DNA of 64,000 bases from Streptomyces sp. PsTaAH-137 (GTDB lineage Bacteria > Actinomycetota > Actinomycetes > Streptomycetales > Streptomycetaceae): contig NZ_QLLY01000005.1 in NCBI RefSeq assembly GCF_003259365.1, forward strand, positions 508,539 through 572,538, given 5' to 3'. The translations under genes and the position numbers were made by a program. The notes under the pieces were generated by a model. The model was not told where the DNA came from, did no database searches, and worked only from the letters and a program-made list of their open reading frames with translations. Of this stretch, positions 41,505 to 49,816 are shown piece by piece (within the stretch, counting starts at the first letter, position 1; every line of letters begins with the position of its first letter).

Positions 41505-41933
41505 ATGGCCGAAGTCAGCGCGGAAGCACGCATCGAGGCACCGGCCGAGAAGGTCTGGGCCACGCTCAGCGACCTCTCCGTGTACGGGGAGTGGAACGCC
41601 ACCCACACCAGTTTCCCGAAGGGACCGCCGACGTCCCTGGAGGTGGGCGGGCAGTTCGAGGAGAACATGAAGCTGATGGGCTTCCCGGCCGAGGTCACCT
41701 GGACCGTCGAGGACCTGGCGGACGCCCGCACGCTGGCGATCCGGGGCAAGGGCCCGATGGGCGTGAACGTCGGCACGCGCTACACCCTGACCGCCGACGG
41801 CGACGCGACGACGGTCCGCGTCGACGGCGAGTTCACGGGCGCGGCGGTCTCCCTGATGGCGGGCAAGCTGAAGGACTCGGCGACGGCGGCGCTCAACGAG
41901 TCGCTGCGCAAGCTGGCCGGCCTGGTGACGTGA
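41505..41933 (+). CDS. SRPBCC (START-like) family protein
   Basis: A 142-residue helix-grip protein. VSAEARIEAPAEKVWATLSD opens the fold and ends in the C-terminal helix LKDSATAALNESLRKLA. It has a hydrophobic cavity for a lipid or polyketide. CoxG-like or cyclase-like roles are possible; the ligand is unknown. AAGGGG precedes the ATG at 41505. Confidence 0.85.
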   Translation: MAEVSAEARIEAPAEKVWATLSDLSVYGEWNATHTSFPKGPPTSLEVGGQFEENMKLMGFPAEVTWTVEDLADARTLAIRGKGPMGVNVGTRYTLTADGDATTVRVDGEFTGAAVSLMAGKLKDSATAALNESLRKLAGLVT

Positions 41934-42053
41934 CGCCGCGTTCCTCCGTACACGTAGGTCCTCCCTACGCACATGAAGAGGCGCCCCGCACATCTCGTAC
42001 GGGACGCCTCTTCACCTGTCTGTCCCCGGCCTCGGCCTGGGCCCGCACGGGGC

Positions 42054-42665
42054 TCAGTCCTCGTCGGCGAGGATCAGGTACAGCTTCTTGCGCGCGTCGT
42101 TGATGACGGCAAGGGCCTTCTCGCGCTGCCCCTTGCTGCCGGTCTTCCAGACCTGGCCGAACGCCTCCATCAGACCGAAGCCGGCCTGCCGGATCTCGTT
42201 CATGGCCTCCCAGTCGACGCCTCGGCCGGCCTCCTCCCAGGGGGCCTCGGGGCCCTCCTCGGCGGCGGTGCGGCCCGCGTCGGTCAGCGAGAAGAGCTTC
42301 TTGCCGCCCTCACTGGCGCTGGCGATCAGACCCTCGTCCTCCAGCAGCTGGAGCGTGGGGTAGACGGAGCCGGGGCTCGGCTTCCACGCGCCGCCGCTGC
42401 GCTCGGCGATCTCCTGGATCATCTCGTAGCCGTGCATCGAGCGGTCCTTGAGCAGCGCCAGGATCGAGGCGCGCACATCGCCGCGCCGGGCCCGGCCGCG
42501 CGGGCCGCCGCCGCGTCCGCCGCGACCGCCCCAGGGGCCACCGGGTCCGGGGCCGAAGCCCGGCCCGAAGGGCCCGAACGCCCGCCGCTCCTCGAATCCG
42601 GGCCGGCCTTCGTGACGGCCGGGTCCGTAGTGTCCATGTCCGTGGTCGTGTCCGTGGGTACGCAT
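42054..42665 (-). CDS. PadR family transcriptional regulator with His/Gly-rich N-terminus
   Basis: A 203-residue regulator. The PadR winged helix is ASILALLKDRSMHGYEMIQEI with SVYPTLQLLEDEGLI. Unusually, the first ~65 residues are His/Gly/Pro/Arg-rich (HGHDHGHGHYGPGRH) and look disordered or metal-binding. ATG 42665 has AAGGA upstream. A CGATATATCG palindrome lies 80 bases upstream. It probably autoregulates; other targets are unknown. Confidence 0.85.
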   Translation of the reverse strand: MRTHGHDHGHGHYGPGRHEGRPGFEERRAFGPFGPGFGPGPGGPWGGRGGRGGGPRGRARRGDVRASILALLKDRSMHGYEMIQEIAERSGGAWKPSPGSVYPTLQLLEDEGLIASASEGGKKLFSLTDAGRTAAEEGPEAPWEEAGRGVDWEAMNEIRQAGFGLMEAFGQVWKTGSKGQREKALAVINDARKKLYLILADED

Positions 42666-42744
42666 AGGAATCAGTCCTTTCATAACTGATCGGGGTTTTC
42701 GTCGACCGCGACCGTTGAATCACTGACCGATCGCGATGCCTCAA

Positions 42745-42754
42745 CGATATATCG
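42745..42754. promoter_or_regulatory. CGATATATCG palindrome upstream of padR
   Basis: A perfect 10-bp palindrome in an otherwise G/C-rich stretch between the divergent padR and phzF-like genes. AT-rich cores of this sort are typical PadR sites. Confidence 0.5.
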
Positions 42755-42849
42755 GAAGACTTCGTTTGGCAACAGTCGGCGAGAGCGGCCGTGTCGGCGC
42801 AGGTCAGGCGAGGTGCGGTGGCTCGGGGAGGTCCCTTACGGTCGCTGAT

Positions 42850-43665
42850 ATGCGCATTCGAATCGTGGACGCCTTCACCTCCCGCCCCTTCGCCGGAAAC
42901 CCCGCCGGCGTGCTGCTCCTCGACGCCTTCCCCGACGACGTCTGGCTGCAGAACGTGGCGAAGGAGGTCAACCACGCCGAGACGGCCTTCGCGCACCCGC
43001 TGCCCGGGGGCGGCGACGCGGACTGGGCGCTGCGCTGGTTCACGCCCGCCACCGAGGTGGCCATGTGCGGTCACGCGACCCTCGCGACGGCGCACGTACT
43101 GCACTCGACGGGGACCACGAAGGGCGCGGTCCGGTTCGCCACCCTGAGCGGGGTCCTCGTGGCCACGCCGAACGAGGACGGTTCGCTCACCCTGGACTTC
43201 CCGACCGCCCCGCTCACCGAGGAGCCGGTGCCCGAAGGCCTCGCCGAGGCGCTCGGCGCCCGGCCGCTCTCCGTGCGCGACACCGGCCCCTCGGTCGGCG
43301 ACCTGCTGGTCGAACTCCCCGACGAGGCCACGGTCCTGGGTCTCGCCCCGGACCTCAAGGCGCTCGGCGCGCACTCCGCCCGCGGGGTCATCGCCACCGC
43401 TCCCGCGGAGGACCCGGCCAGGGGCTACGACTTCGTGTCCCGCTGCTTCTTCCCAAACGTCGGCGTCGACGAGGACCCGGTGACCGGCAGCGCGCACACC
43501 GCGCTCGCCCCGTTCTGGGCCGACCGCCTCGGCCGCTCCGATCTGACGGGCCTCCAGGCCTCGGCCCGCACCGGCCTGGTCAAGGTGTCCCTGCGCGGCG
43601 CGCGCACCCTGCTCACGGGATCCGCGGTGACGGTGATCGACGGCGAACTCAACAGCCGTCCCTGA
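42850..43665 (+). CDS. PhzF family isomerase/epimerase
   Basis: A 271-residue protein of two similar halves (diaminopimelate-epimerase-like fold). The catalytic Glu is in NHAETAF. CGHATLATAHVL and VDEDPVTGSAHTALAPFW are the two signature loops. PhzF enzymes isomerise small carboxylic acids; only some take part in phenazine synthesis. No phenazine genes are near. The ATG at 42850 was chosen for the opening MRIRIVDAFTSRPFAGN. Confidence 0.9.
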   Translation: MRIRIVDAFTSRPFAGNPAGVLLLDAFPDDVWLQNVAKEVNHAETAFAHPLPGGGDADWALRWFTPATEVAMCGHATLATAHVLHSTGTTKGAVRFATLSGVLVATPNEDGSLTLDFPTAPLTEEPVPEGLAEALGARPLSVRDTGPSVGDLLVELPDEATVLGLAPDLKALGAHSARGVIATAPAEDPARGYDFVSRCFFPNVGVDEDPVTGSAHTALAPFWADRLGRSDLTGLQASARTGLVKVSLRGARTLLTGSAVTVIDGELNSRP

Positions 43666-43677
43666 GGCGGACGGCGA

Positions 43678-44508
43678 TCAGGCGGTGGGCAGCCAGTCCA
43701 CCTTCCCCGCGAGCAGCGCGTAGCCGACGAACGCGCCGACGTCCAGCAGGGTGTGGGCCACGACCAGTGGCCCGACCCTGCCCCACCGCCGGTACAGATA
43801 CGCGAAGACGACGCCCATCGCGAGGTTCCCGAAGAAGCCGCCGATGCCCTGGTACAGGTGGTACGAGCCGCGCAGCACGGACGACGCGACGAGCGCCGTG
43901 CCGGGCGTCCATCCCAACTGGCCCAGCCTGCGCAGCAGATAGCCGACGACGATGACCTCCTCCAGGACGGCGTTCTGCGCCGCCGAGAGGATCAGCACCG
44001 GGTACTTCCACCACACGTCGGGCAGCGCCTCGGGCACCACGGTGAGGTTGAACCCGAGCCCCCGGGCCGCCAGATAGAAGGCGATCCCGCAGCTGCCGAT
44101 CACGGCGGCGATCGCGGCGCCGCGCGCCGAGTCGAACCACGGCCGGGTCCGGTCGAAGCCGATCGTGCGCAGGCTCCCGCCCTCCCGCAGCAGGAGGTGC
44201 GCGACGAGCGCGACGGGCACGAGGGCACTGGCGATCCCGAACAATTGCCACGCCAGATCCAGCCATGGACGCCCGGGCGCCGCCGAGGCGTTGAGGGTCG
44301 CCGCCTGGTCCTTCAGACCCCCCGGTTTGGTGACCGATCCGACAAAGCTGATCAGCGCGGACACGCCACTCGCACCGAGCGAAAGCCCCAGAACGAGCAG
44401 TGTCTCGTCCCGCAGAATTCGCCGTGAAAGCCGCTCGCCGGGAAAAGATCCGGCCACCGACCCTGGTTCCACCTGCACACCTGCCTTAGTTGTGTATTCC
44501 CGCCTCAT
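43678..44508 (-). CDS. CPBP-family intramembrane metalloprotease
   Basis: A 276-residue polytopic protein with about eight helices. Motif 1 is NAVLEEVIVVGYLLRR, where the Glu pair is kept but the usual Arg three residues on is not. Motif 2 includes the His of VLRGSYHLYQG and motif 3 is VVAHTLLDV. It may act in bacteriocin-immunity-like or CaaX-type processing. It converges with the PhzF gene at a 12-base gap. Confidence 0.82.
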   Translation of the reverse strand: MRREYTTKAGVQVEPGSVAGSFPGERLSRRILRDETLLVLGLSLGASGVSALISFVGSVTKPGGLKDQAATLNASAAPGRPWLDLAWQLFGIASALVPVALVAHLLLREGGSLRTIGFDRTRPWFDSARGAAIAAVIGSCGIAFYLAARGLGFNLTVVPEALPDVWWKYPVLILSAAQNAVLEEVIVVGYLLRRLGQLGWTPGTALVASSVLRGSYHLYQGIGGFFGNLAMGVVFAYLYRRWGRVGPLVVAHTLLDVGAFVGYALLAGKVDWLPTA

Positions 44509-44667
44509 CCCTCACGTCGCCCCGCTAGGGTCTCGAATGCAGGTACGAAGATCGCGCGCGACAGGCCGAGGGGGACGGGGCGCCGCAGTCCGGCGAACCG
44601 CTCCCCTTCCTTGCTTCACCGCTTATATCGCAACTGCCTTCAAGGCTCAGGGAGGGGCTCCAACGTC

Positions 44668-46440
44668 ATGGGACGTCACAGCAGCATGCCCGACGCATAC
44701 GGGACGGCCACGTCCGACCACCGCCCGCGATCGCGCGGCCGCACGGTGGCCATCGCGACGGCGCTGGTCCTCATCGTCGCGGCGGGCACGGCCGTGGCGC
44801 TCCGCAGCGACCTGCTCCAGCTGGGCGGCTCCTGTGGAAAAACGGTCCATCTCAGCGTGGCCGCCTCCCCCGACATCGCCCCCGCGCTGCGCGCCGCCGC
44901 CACGCACGCCCGGGACCAGGAGCTCACCTCGGACGGCGCCTGCCTGGACGTGGCGGTCTCCGCGCACGACTCGTACAAGGTGGCCGACACCCTGCGCGCC
45001 GGAAAGACCAAGGCGGACTTCCAGGTCTGGGTGCCGGACGCGGAGCTGTGGATCAAGCGGGTCGAGCAGAACGACAAGGCCACGAGCGTGTCGACGACGG
45101 GCACCGTGGCCACGTCACCGATCGGCGTGGGCATGGTCGCCTCGGCCGCCAAGTCCTTCGGCTTCCCCGACAAGAAGTACAGCTGGACGGAGCTGGCGGG
45201 CGCCGCGCTCCAGGAGAACAAGCTCCGTCTGGGCGCCGCCGATCCGGCCCGCAGCGCGACGGGGCTGCTCGCGCTCACCAGACTCGCGGCGGCCTCGGCG
45301 ACGTCGGGTGACGACGGAACTCAGGCCGCCGGCATGGCGAAGATCCTCTCCCAGCGCACGTCCGACAGCGACGGACAGCTGATGGACACGGTGGCCCGTG
45401 ACGACTCCGGCACCGAGCGGGGCAACCCGAAGCGCAACGAGGCACTGGTCCTCTCCGAACAGGCCGCCTTCGCGCACAACGCCGAGGTGGGCGACTCCGG
45501 CGCCCTCGACCTCTTCTATCCCAAGGACGGCTCGCCGGAGCTGAACTACCCCTTCACGCTGGTCGACGAGTCCTCCCTGAGCACGGAGGAGAGCCGCGCC
45601 GCCGTCCGCTTCATGACGCTGCTCAACACCTCCGAGGGCCACCGGATCCTGAGCAAGTACGGATTCCGCGACGAGGACGACTCGGTCGTGACGTCGGTGG
45701 CCGAGGGCGCCGGCGGCCGCACACCGCAGCCGTACGCCGACGCCGTCGCGGAACCGGCCACGGACGAGCAGTTGGAACAGACCCTCGGCATGTGGACGAT
45801 CACGGTGCAGAGCGCCCGCGTCCTCGTGGTCGTGGACGCGTCCGGCTCGATGGCGAACCCGGCGCCGGGCCGCACCGAGTCCCGGATGGAGGTGACCAAG
45901 GCCTCGATGCTGGCGGCCCTGTCCACCTCCTTCACCGACGAGGACGACATCGGTCTGTGGGAGTTCTCCACCAAGCTGGACGGCGACCGCGACTACAAGA
46001 AGCTGGTCCCGACCGCGCGCCTCGGCGACCGCACCGGCTCCGGCACCCAGCGCGAGCGCCTCTCCGCCGCGTTCGCCGCGCTCCAGCCGGTGCCGGACGG
46101 CGCGACGGGCCTGTACGACACGACGCTCGCCGCCTACAAGGACGCCAAGGCGTCGTACAAGAAGGGCAAGTTCAACGCCGTGGTCGTGGTGACCGACGGT
46201 GTGAACGAGGACCCCGGCTCGATCTCCCGCAGCAGTCTGGTCCAGCAGTTGCAGTCGCTGACCGACGCCGAGCGGCCCGTGCCGCTGATCGCCATCGCCG
46301 TCGGCCCGAACACCGACAAGGACGAGATCGAGCAGATCGCCGAGGCCACCGGCGGCTCGGGCCACCAGGTCCGCGACCCCGCCGACATCCAGCAGGTCAT
46401 CCTGAAGGCCATCATGGAGGCGGGCGCGCGCACCAACTGA
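44668..46440 (+). CDS. Membrane-anchored solute-binding and VWA domain protein
   Basis: A 590-residue fusion. A transmembrane anchor (VAIATALVLIVAAGTAVAL) leads to a periplasmic-binding-like domain (residues ~60-370; VHLSVAASPDIAPALRAA). A VWA domain follows with full MIDAS: VVVDASGSM, a Thr in GATGLYDTTL and Asp in VVTDGVNED. It probably acts on the outer face, binding ligand and a protein partner. GGGAGGGG precedes ATG 44668. The role is unknown; the fusion is common in Streptomyces. Confidence 0.82.
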   Translation: MGRHSSMPDAYGTATSDHRPRSRGRTVAIATALVLIVAAGTAVALRSDLLQLGGSCGKTVHLSVAASPDIAPALRAAATHARDQELTSDGACLDVAVSAHDSYKVADTLRAGKTKADFQVWVPDAELWIKRVEQNDKATSVSTTGTVATSPIGVGMVASAAKSFGFPDKKYSWTELAGAALQENKLRLGAADPARSATGLLALTRLAAASATSGDDGTQAAGMAKILSQRTSDSDGQLMDTVARDDSGTERGNPKRNEALVLSEQAAFAHNAEVGDSGALDLFYPKDGSPELNYPFTLVDESSLSTEESRAAVRFMTLLNTSEGHRILSKYGFRDEDDSVVTSVAEGAGGRTPQPYADAVAEPATDEQLEQTLGMWTITVQSARVLVVVDASGSMANPAPGRTESRMEVTKASMLAALSTSFTDEDDIGLWEFSTKLDGDRDYKKLVPTARLGDRTGSGTQRERLSAAFAALQPVPDGATGLYDTTLAAYKDAKASYKKGKFNAVVVVTDGVNEDPGSISRSSLVQQLQSLTDAERPVPLIAIAVGPNTDKDEIEQIAEATGGSGHQVRDPADIQQVILKAIMEAGARTN

Positions 46441-46463
46441 GGCCGCCGGCCGATCGGTGCCGC

Positions 46464-47984
46464 TCAGCGCAGCGGCACGGCGGGCTCCGGCAGTCCGACG
46501 GGCCAGGTGTGGACCGGTTCGCCGAGGAGCATCAGCTCCGCGTACCGGCGGGTGGTCGCCGCGAGCGCCGCGTCCCGGGCGAGGCCGCTCTCCAGCGCCC
46601 GGTGGTAGGTCGCCGCCTGCCACTGCGCCCCGTTCGTCCGCAGGCGGCAGCGCTCCTCGATGACCCCCAGGTAGTAGTCCCGGTCGGCGGGTTCGACACC
46701 CCACGCGTCGAGCCCGGCGGCCGCGAGCGGCAGCAGCTCGTCCTGGACGAGCGCCACGGCCGCCACCTGCTCGGTGCCGCCGAACCGGCCCCGGCGCGGC
46801 CACTCCAGGCGCGCCTCGATCCCGTACCGGCAGGCCGTGTCGAAGTTGCGGGACGCCGCGTCGAAGGAGAGCCGCGACCACACGGGACGCGCGTCCTCGG
46901 CGAGCGCCCGTACGACGCCGTAGTAGAAGGCGGCGTTGGCGATGACGTCGGTGACGGTGGGCCCGGCGGGCAGCACCCGGTTCTCCACCCGCAGGTGCGG
47001 CACCCCGTCGGCCACCCCGTACACGGGCCGGTTCCACCGGTAGACGGTGCCGTTGTGCAGCACGAGTTCGGCGAGGCTCGGTGTGTCGCCCTTCTCGATG
47101 ACCTCCAGCGGCCGTTCCTCGTCGAGCAGCGGGAGCAGCGGCGGGAAGTACCGCAGATTCTCCTCGAAGAGGTCGTACGCGGAATCGATCCAGCGCTCCC
47201 CGAACCAGGTCCGCGGCCGTACTCCCTGCGCGACGAGTTCCGGCGGCCGGGTGTCCGTCGACTGCTGGAACAACGGCGGCCTCGACTCCCGCCACAGCTC
47301 CCGCCCGAACAGGAACGGCGAATTGGCACCGAGTGCAATCTGTACGGCGGCGACCGCCTGCGCCGCGTTCCACACATCGGCGAAACGCCCCGGTGTGACC
47401 TGGAGGTGCAGCTGCACCGAGGTGCACGCCGCCTCCGGGGCGATCGACGCGGAGGTGCAGCTCAGCCGCTCGACACCGTCGATGTCGAGGAAGAACTCCT
47501 CGCCCCGCGCGGCCACGATCTGGTCGTTGAGCAGGGTGTAGCGGTCGACGTCCGACAGATTCGCGGAGACGAGGTCCTCGGCGCTGAGCGTCGGCAGAAT
47601 ACCGATCATCACGATTCCCGCGGCGACCTCATTGGCTTTGCGGTGCGCATAGCCGAGGCCGGTCCGCAGCTCCTCCGCCAGCTGGTCGAGCACCCGCCCG
47701 CCGAGCCGGTGCGGCGCGATATTCACTTCGAGATTGAACATGGCGAGTTCCGTCTGGAAATCGCGGCTCGCGATCCTCTCCAGTACTTCCGCATTCATCA
47801 TTCTCGGCAGGCCGTCGGGCCCGGCGAGATTCAGCTCGATCTCCAGGCCCATGAGATTCTTGGGCCGGTCGAACCGCTTCTCGTCCAGCAGCCTCTGGAG
47901 TCCCTCGAGACACTCCCTGTGCTTGTCCCGGTAGCGCCGCCGATCCGCCATGTCGACCGCACCCGCAACGACCTTCTCCCCCAT
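46464..47984 (-). CDS. Glutamate-cysteine ligase (GCS2)-like protein
   Basis: A 506-residue member of the GCS2 superfamily. LMGLEIELNL has the metal-binding Glu pair of the ATP-grasp-like active site, and TSASIAPEAACTSVQLHLQV lies in the substrate region. GCS2 enzymes couple Glu to an amine; it may make gamma-glutamyl compounds instead of glutathione, which Streptomyces lack. ATG 47984 has GAGGAGGG upstream. It converges with the VWA fusion gene. Confidence 0.8.
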   Translation of the reverse strand: MGEKVVAGAVDMADRRRYRDKHRECLEGLQRLLDEKRFDRPKNLMGLEIELNLAGPDGLPRMMNAEVLERIASRDFQTELAMFNLEVNIAPHRLGGRVLDQLAEELRTGLGYAHRKANEVAAGIVMIGILPTLSAEDLVSANLSDVDRYTLLNDQIVAARGEEFFLDIDGVERLSCTSASIAPEAACTSVQLHLQVTPGRFADVWNAAQAVAAVQIALGANSPFLFGRELWRESRPPLFQQSTDTRPPELVAQGVRPRTWFGERWIDSAYDLFEENLRYFPPLLPLLDEERPLEVIEKGDTPSLAELVLHNGTVYRWNRPVYGVADGVPHLRVENRVLPAGPTVTDVIANAAFYYGVVRALAEDARPVWSRLSFDAASRNFDTACRYGIEARLEWPRRGRFGGTEQVAAVALVQDELLPLAAAGLDAWGVEPADRDYYLGVIEERCRLRTNGAQWQAATYHRALESGLARDAALAATTRRYAELMLLGEPVHTWPVGLPEPAVPLR

Positions 47985-48515
47985 GGAAGCGTCCCTCCTC
48001 GCACGGGCAGCCCGCCCACCCGGCCGTATGTCACGGTGGATGATGCCCAGGCAATGTGATCGATAACGCCCCGCTCGGGCCCGCGGGGCAGTACGCTCCA
48101 CGCTGTTACCCCGAGGCACATTCCTTAGGCATGCGGCCCCGCGCAGATTCACCGGACAGGGATCTGGTGAAAAACGCCGACGAGAACCGGCCGACCGCTT
48201 GACCTAAAGACAGCCAGGTCAGAGTCAGGCCACTCACGGAAACCACGAGAAACGCCCGCAAATTAGCCCGGGAACTGCGGCTGATTAAGTCCTTGCCGAC
48301 GTCACGGCGTGTGGTAGCCGAAACATCGAGTGAACATACGTCGTATAAACTCCGCGAACGAGACAGAGTGTGGGCGCCCGTGGCCTATGCCCCCGCCCTC
48401 TCTGGCCCGCCACGCACCTTCTGTGTACTCACGTGCCCCCAGCAGCAGACAGCGCCGTCCGCTCTCCCGCACCGCCCCCAGCACCATGTGCCTGTCGAAT
48501 GAGAGGCGACCCACC
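47985..48515. other. Divergent regulatory region, 531 bases
   Basis: No convincing gene. It holds lower-GC patches and the inverted repeat TGACCT-10 bp-AGGTCA (48199-48220), whose left arm overlaps a TTGACC -35-like box. Promoters for the GCS2-like gene and the plus-strand hypothetical gene are expected here. A GTG at 48330 opens a frame into the next gene, but its first 60 codons look non-coding. Confidence 0.45.
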
Positions 48516-49103
48516 ATGCCGCTGCATGTCCCTCCGGCCCCCGCGCCCGCCCTGCGCACCGTCCTCACGGCTCTCGGCTCCCCCACCGCCGTCCGTGAGG
48601 CCCGCACTCCGTCACTGCGTGCCATCCAGGGGCCCGCAAGCCCCGAACTCCCGCTTCCCGTCCATGTCCTGGACCACATCACCGAGAGCACGGGCCCCTC
48701 GCGCGCCCGTCTCACCGGCTGGCGTTTCCTGATCCGCTCGGGGGAGCGGGCGGTGGCCGCCGCCGACACCATGCTCACGCCCGACGGCTGGGCCTTCTCG
48801 CACTTCTTCGAGGGCCCCTACGTCGCGTCCACCGAGCGCGCCCTGCGCCAGGCGGAGGCCCTGCCCCAGCACTACCAGCCCCGGCTGCTCTCGGTGCCCG
48901 AGCTGTACATGCTCACCCTGTGGCTGCACGGGGACCACACCGCCGACGCGGCGACCGGTCATCCGGCGGCCGACGACATCCTGGTCCCGCTCGCGCCGGC
49001 CCCGCCCGGCATAGCGGCCCACCGCCCGCACCGCGTCGCCGAGTTGCTGCCGGTCCTCACCCACCGGCTGACGCCCGCGCGCGCCACGACCCTGCTCGCC
49101 TGA
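48516..49103 (+). CDS. Conserved hypothetical protein
   Basis: A 195-residue soluble protein. ATG 48516 has GAGAGG upstream. The core LTGWRFLIRSGERAVAAADT and GWAFSHFFEGPYVASTERAL looks globular, with a helical C-terminus (SVPELYMLTLWLHGDH). No domain is recognised, though such proteins appear widespread in Streptomyces. The function is unknown. Confidence 0.65.
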   Translation: MPLHVPPAPAPALRTVLTALGSPTAVREARTPSLRAIQGPASPELPLPVHVLDHITESTGPSRARLTGWRFLIRSGERAVAAADTMLTPDGWAFSHFFEGPYVASTERALRQAEALPQHYQPRLLSVPELYMLTLWLHGDHTADAATGHPAADDILVPLAPAPPGIAAHRPHRVAELLPVLTHRLTPARATTLLA

Positions 49104-49460
49104 CGCGGCCGGACAGCACATCGCTCGACCCGCCCGAAGACCTGTGCCCCGCACCGCCCGCCGTCCGGTCGCGGGGCACAGCCCTGTCCGTAAGTGTCCG
49201 CCCCGCCCGGACTAGCCCCATCCGGCCACCCCGAACCACCCGAAGGGACAGTGCCGTTGAGCTGAACCGTCCGCACGGGTGACGCGTCTCCAACCTGTGA
49301 GGACCGCTGCTACGAAATCCCTGCGGATTGACGCCCACAGGGCAACACTGGGTTCCGACCGACTGACAACGGGGGTGCGGCCATGAGCAAGCCTTCACGC
49401 CGCAGCACGGACAGCGACACCACCGTCATCGACATCACTACGCAGCGAAAGATCCCATCC
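49104..49460. other. Intergenic region upstream of DUF5999 gene
   Basis: A 357-base stretch. A frame from ATG 49383 runs in phase into the DUF5999 gene and could extend it by 26 residues, but the added part is low in conserved-looking residues. Otherwise I see only G/C-rich spacer and no clear palindrome. Confidence 0.4.
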
Positions 49461-49661
49461 ATGTGCCAGCACCAGTCACCGTGCCCGACAGCAGACTCCG
49501 CGGACCGGGAAGCCGCCCTTCCAGTGGCCCACCACCCGGAGCAGGGCTGGAGCCTTCTGTGCAACGGAGTCCTCCTCTTCGAGGACACCGGTGAACTGCT
49601 GCCGAACGGCACCATCATCGCCCCGCACCGCCCACTGGGCCGCGTGGTAACAGCGGCCTAG
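49461..49661 (+). CDS. DUF5999 small protein
   Basis: A 66-residue protein with the full DUF5999 signature: MCQHQSPCPTADSADREAAL, then HHPEQGWSLLCNGVLLFEDT. Three Cys and three His residues could bind a metal. The fold and role are unknown; it is a marker of Streptomyces and relatives. ATG 49461 is the usual family start; ATG 49383 is the alternative. Confidence 0.8.
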   Translation: MCQHQSPCPTADSADREAALPVAHHPEQGWSLLCNGVLLFEDTGELLPNGTIIAPHRPLGRVVTAA

Positions 49662-49669
49662 CACCCCGC

Positions 49670-49784
49670 CAGGGGCGCGGGAAACTGCGCGACCAGCCAC
49701 AGACAACGGCTGGCCGCGCACTCACCGAAAGAGCACCAGCGCTTGGCGCCCCGACAGGGGCGCGGGGAACTGCGCGACCAGCCC
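49670..49784. repeat. Paired dispersed repeat, locus 2 (direct pair)
   Basis: Two copies of CAGGGGCGCGGG(G/A)AACTGCGCGA, each extending into ACCAGCC, start at 49670 and 49755 (85 bases apart). Each continues with a C/G-rich inverted partner (ACCAGCC against GGCTGGCC). The pair lies at the convergent junction of the DUF5999 gene and gcvP. Same family as 12143-12262 and 53474-53536. Confidence 0.8.
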
Positions 49785-49816
49785 ACCACAAGGGCCGGCC
49801 GCGCTCCCCCGTCAGC

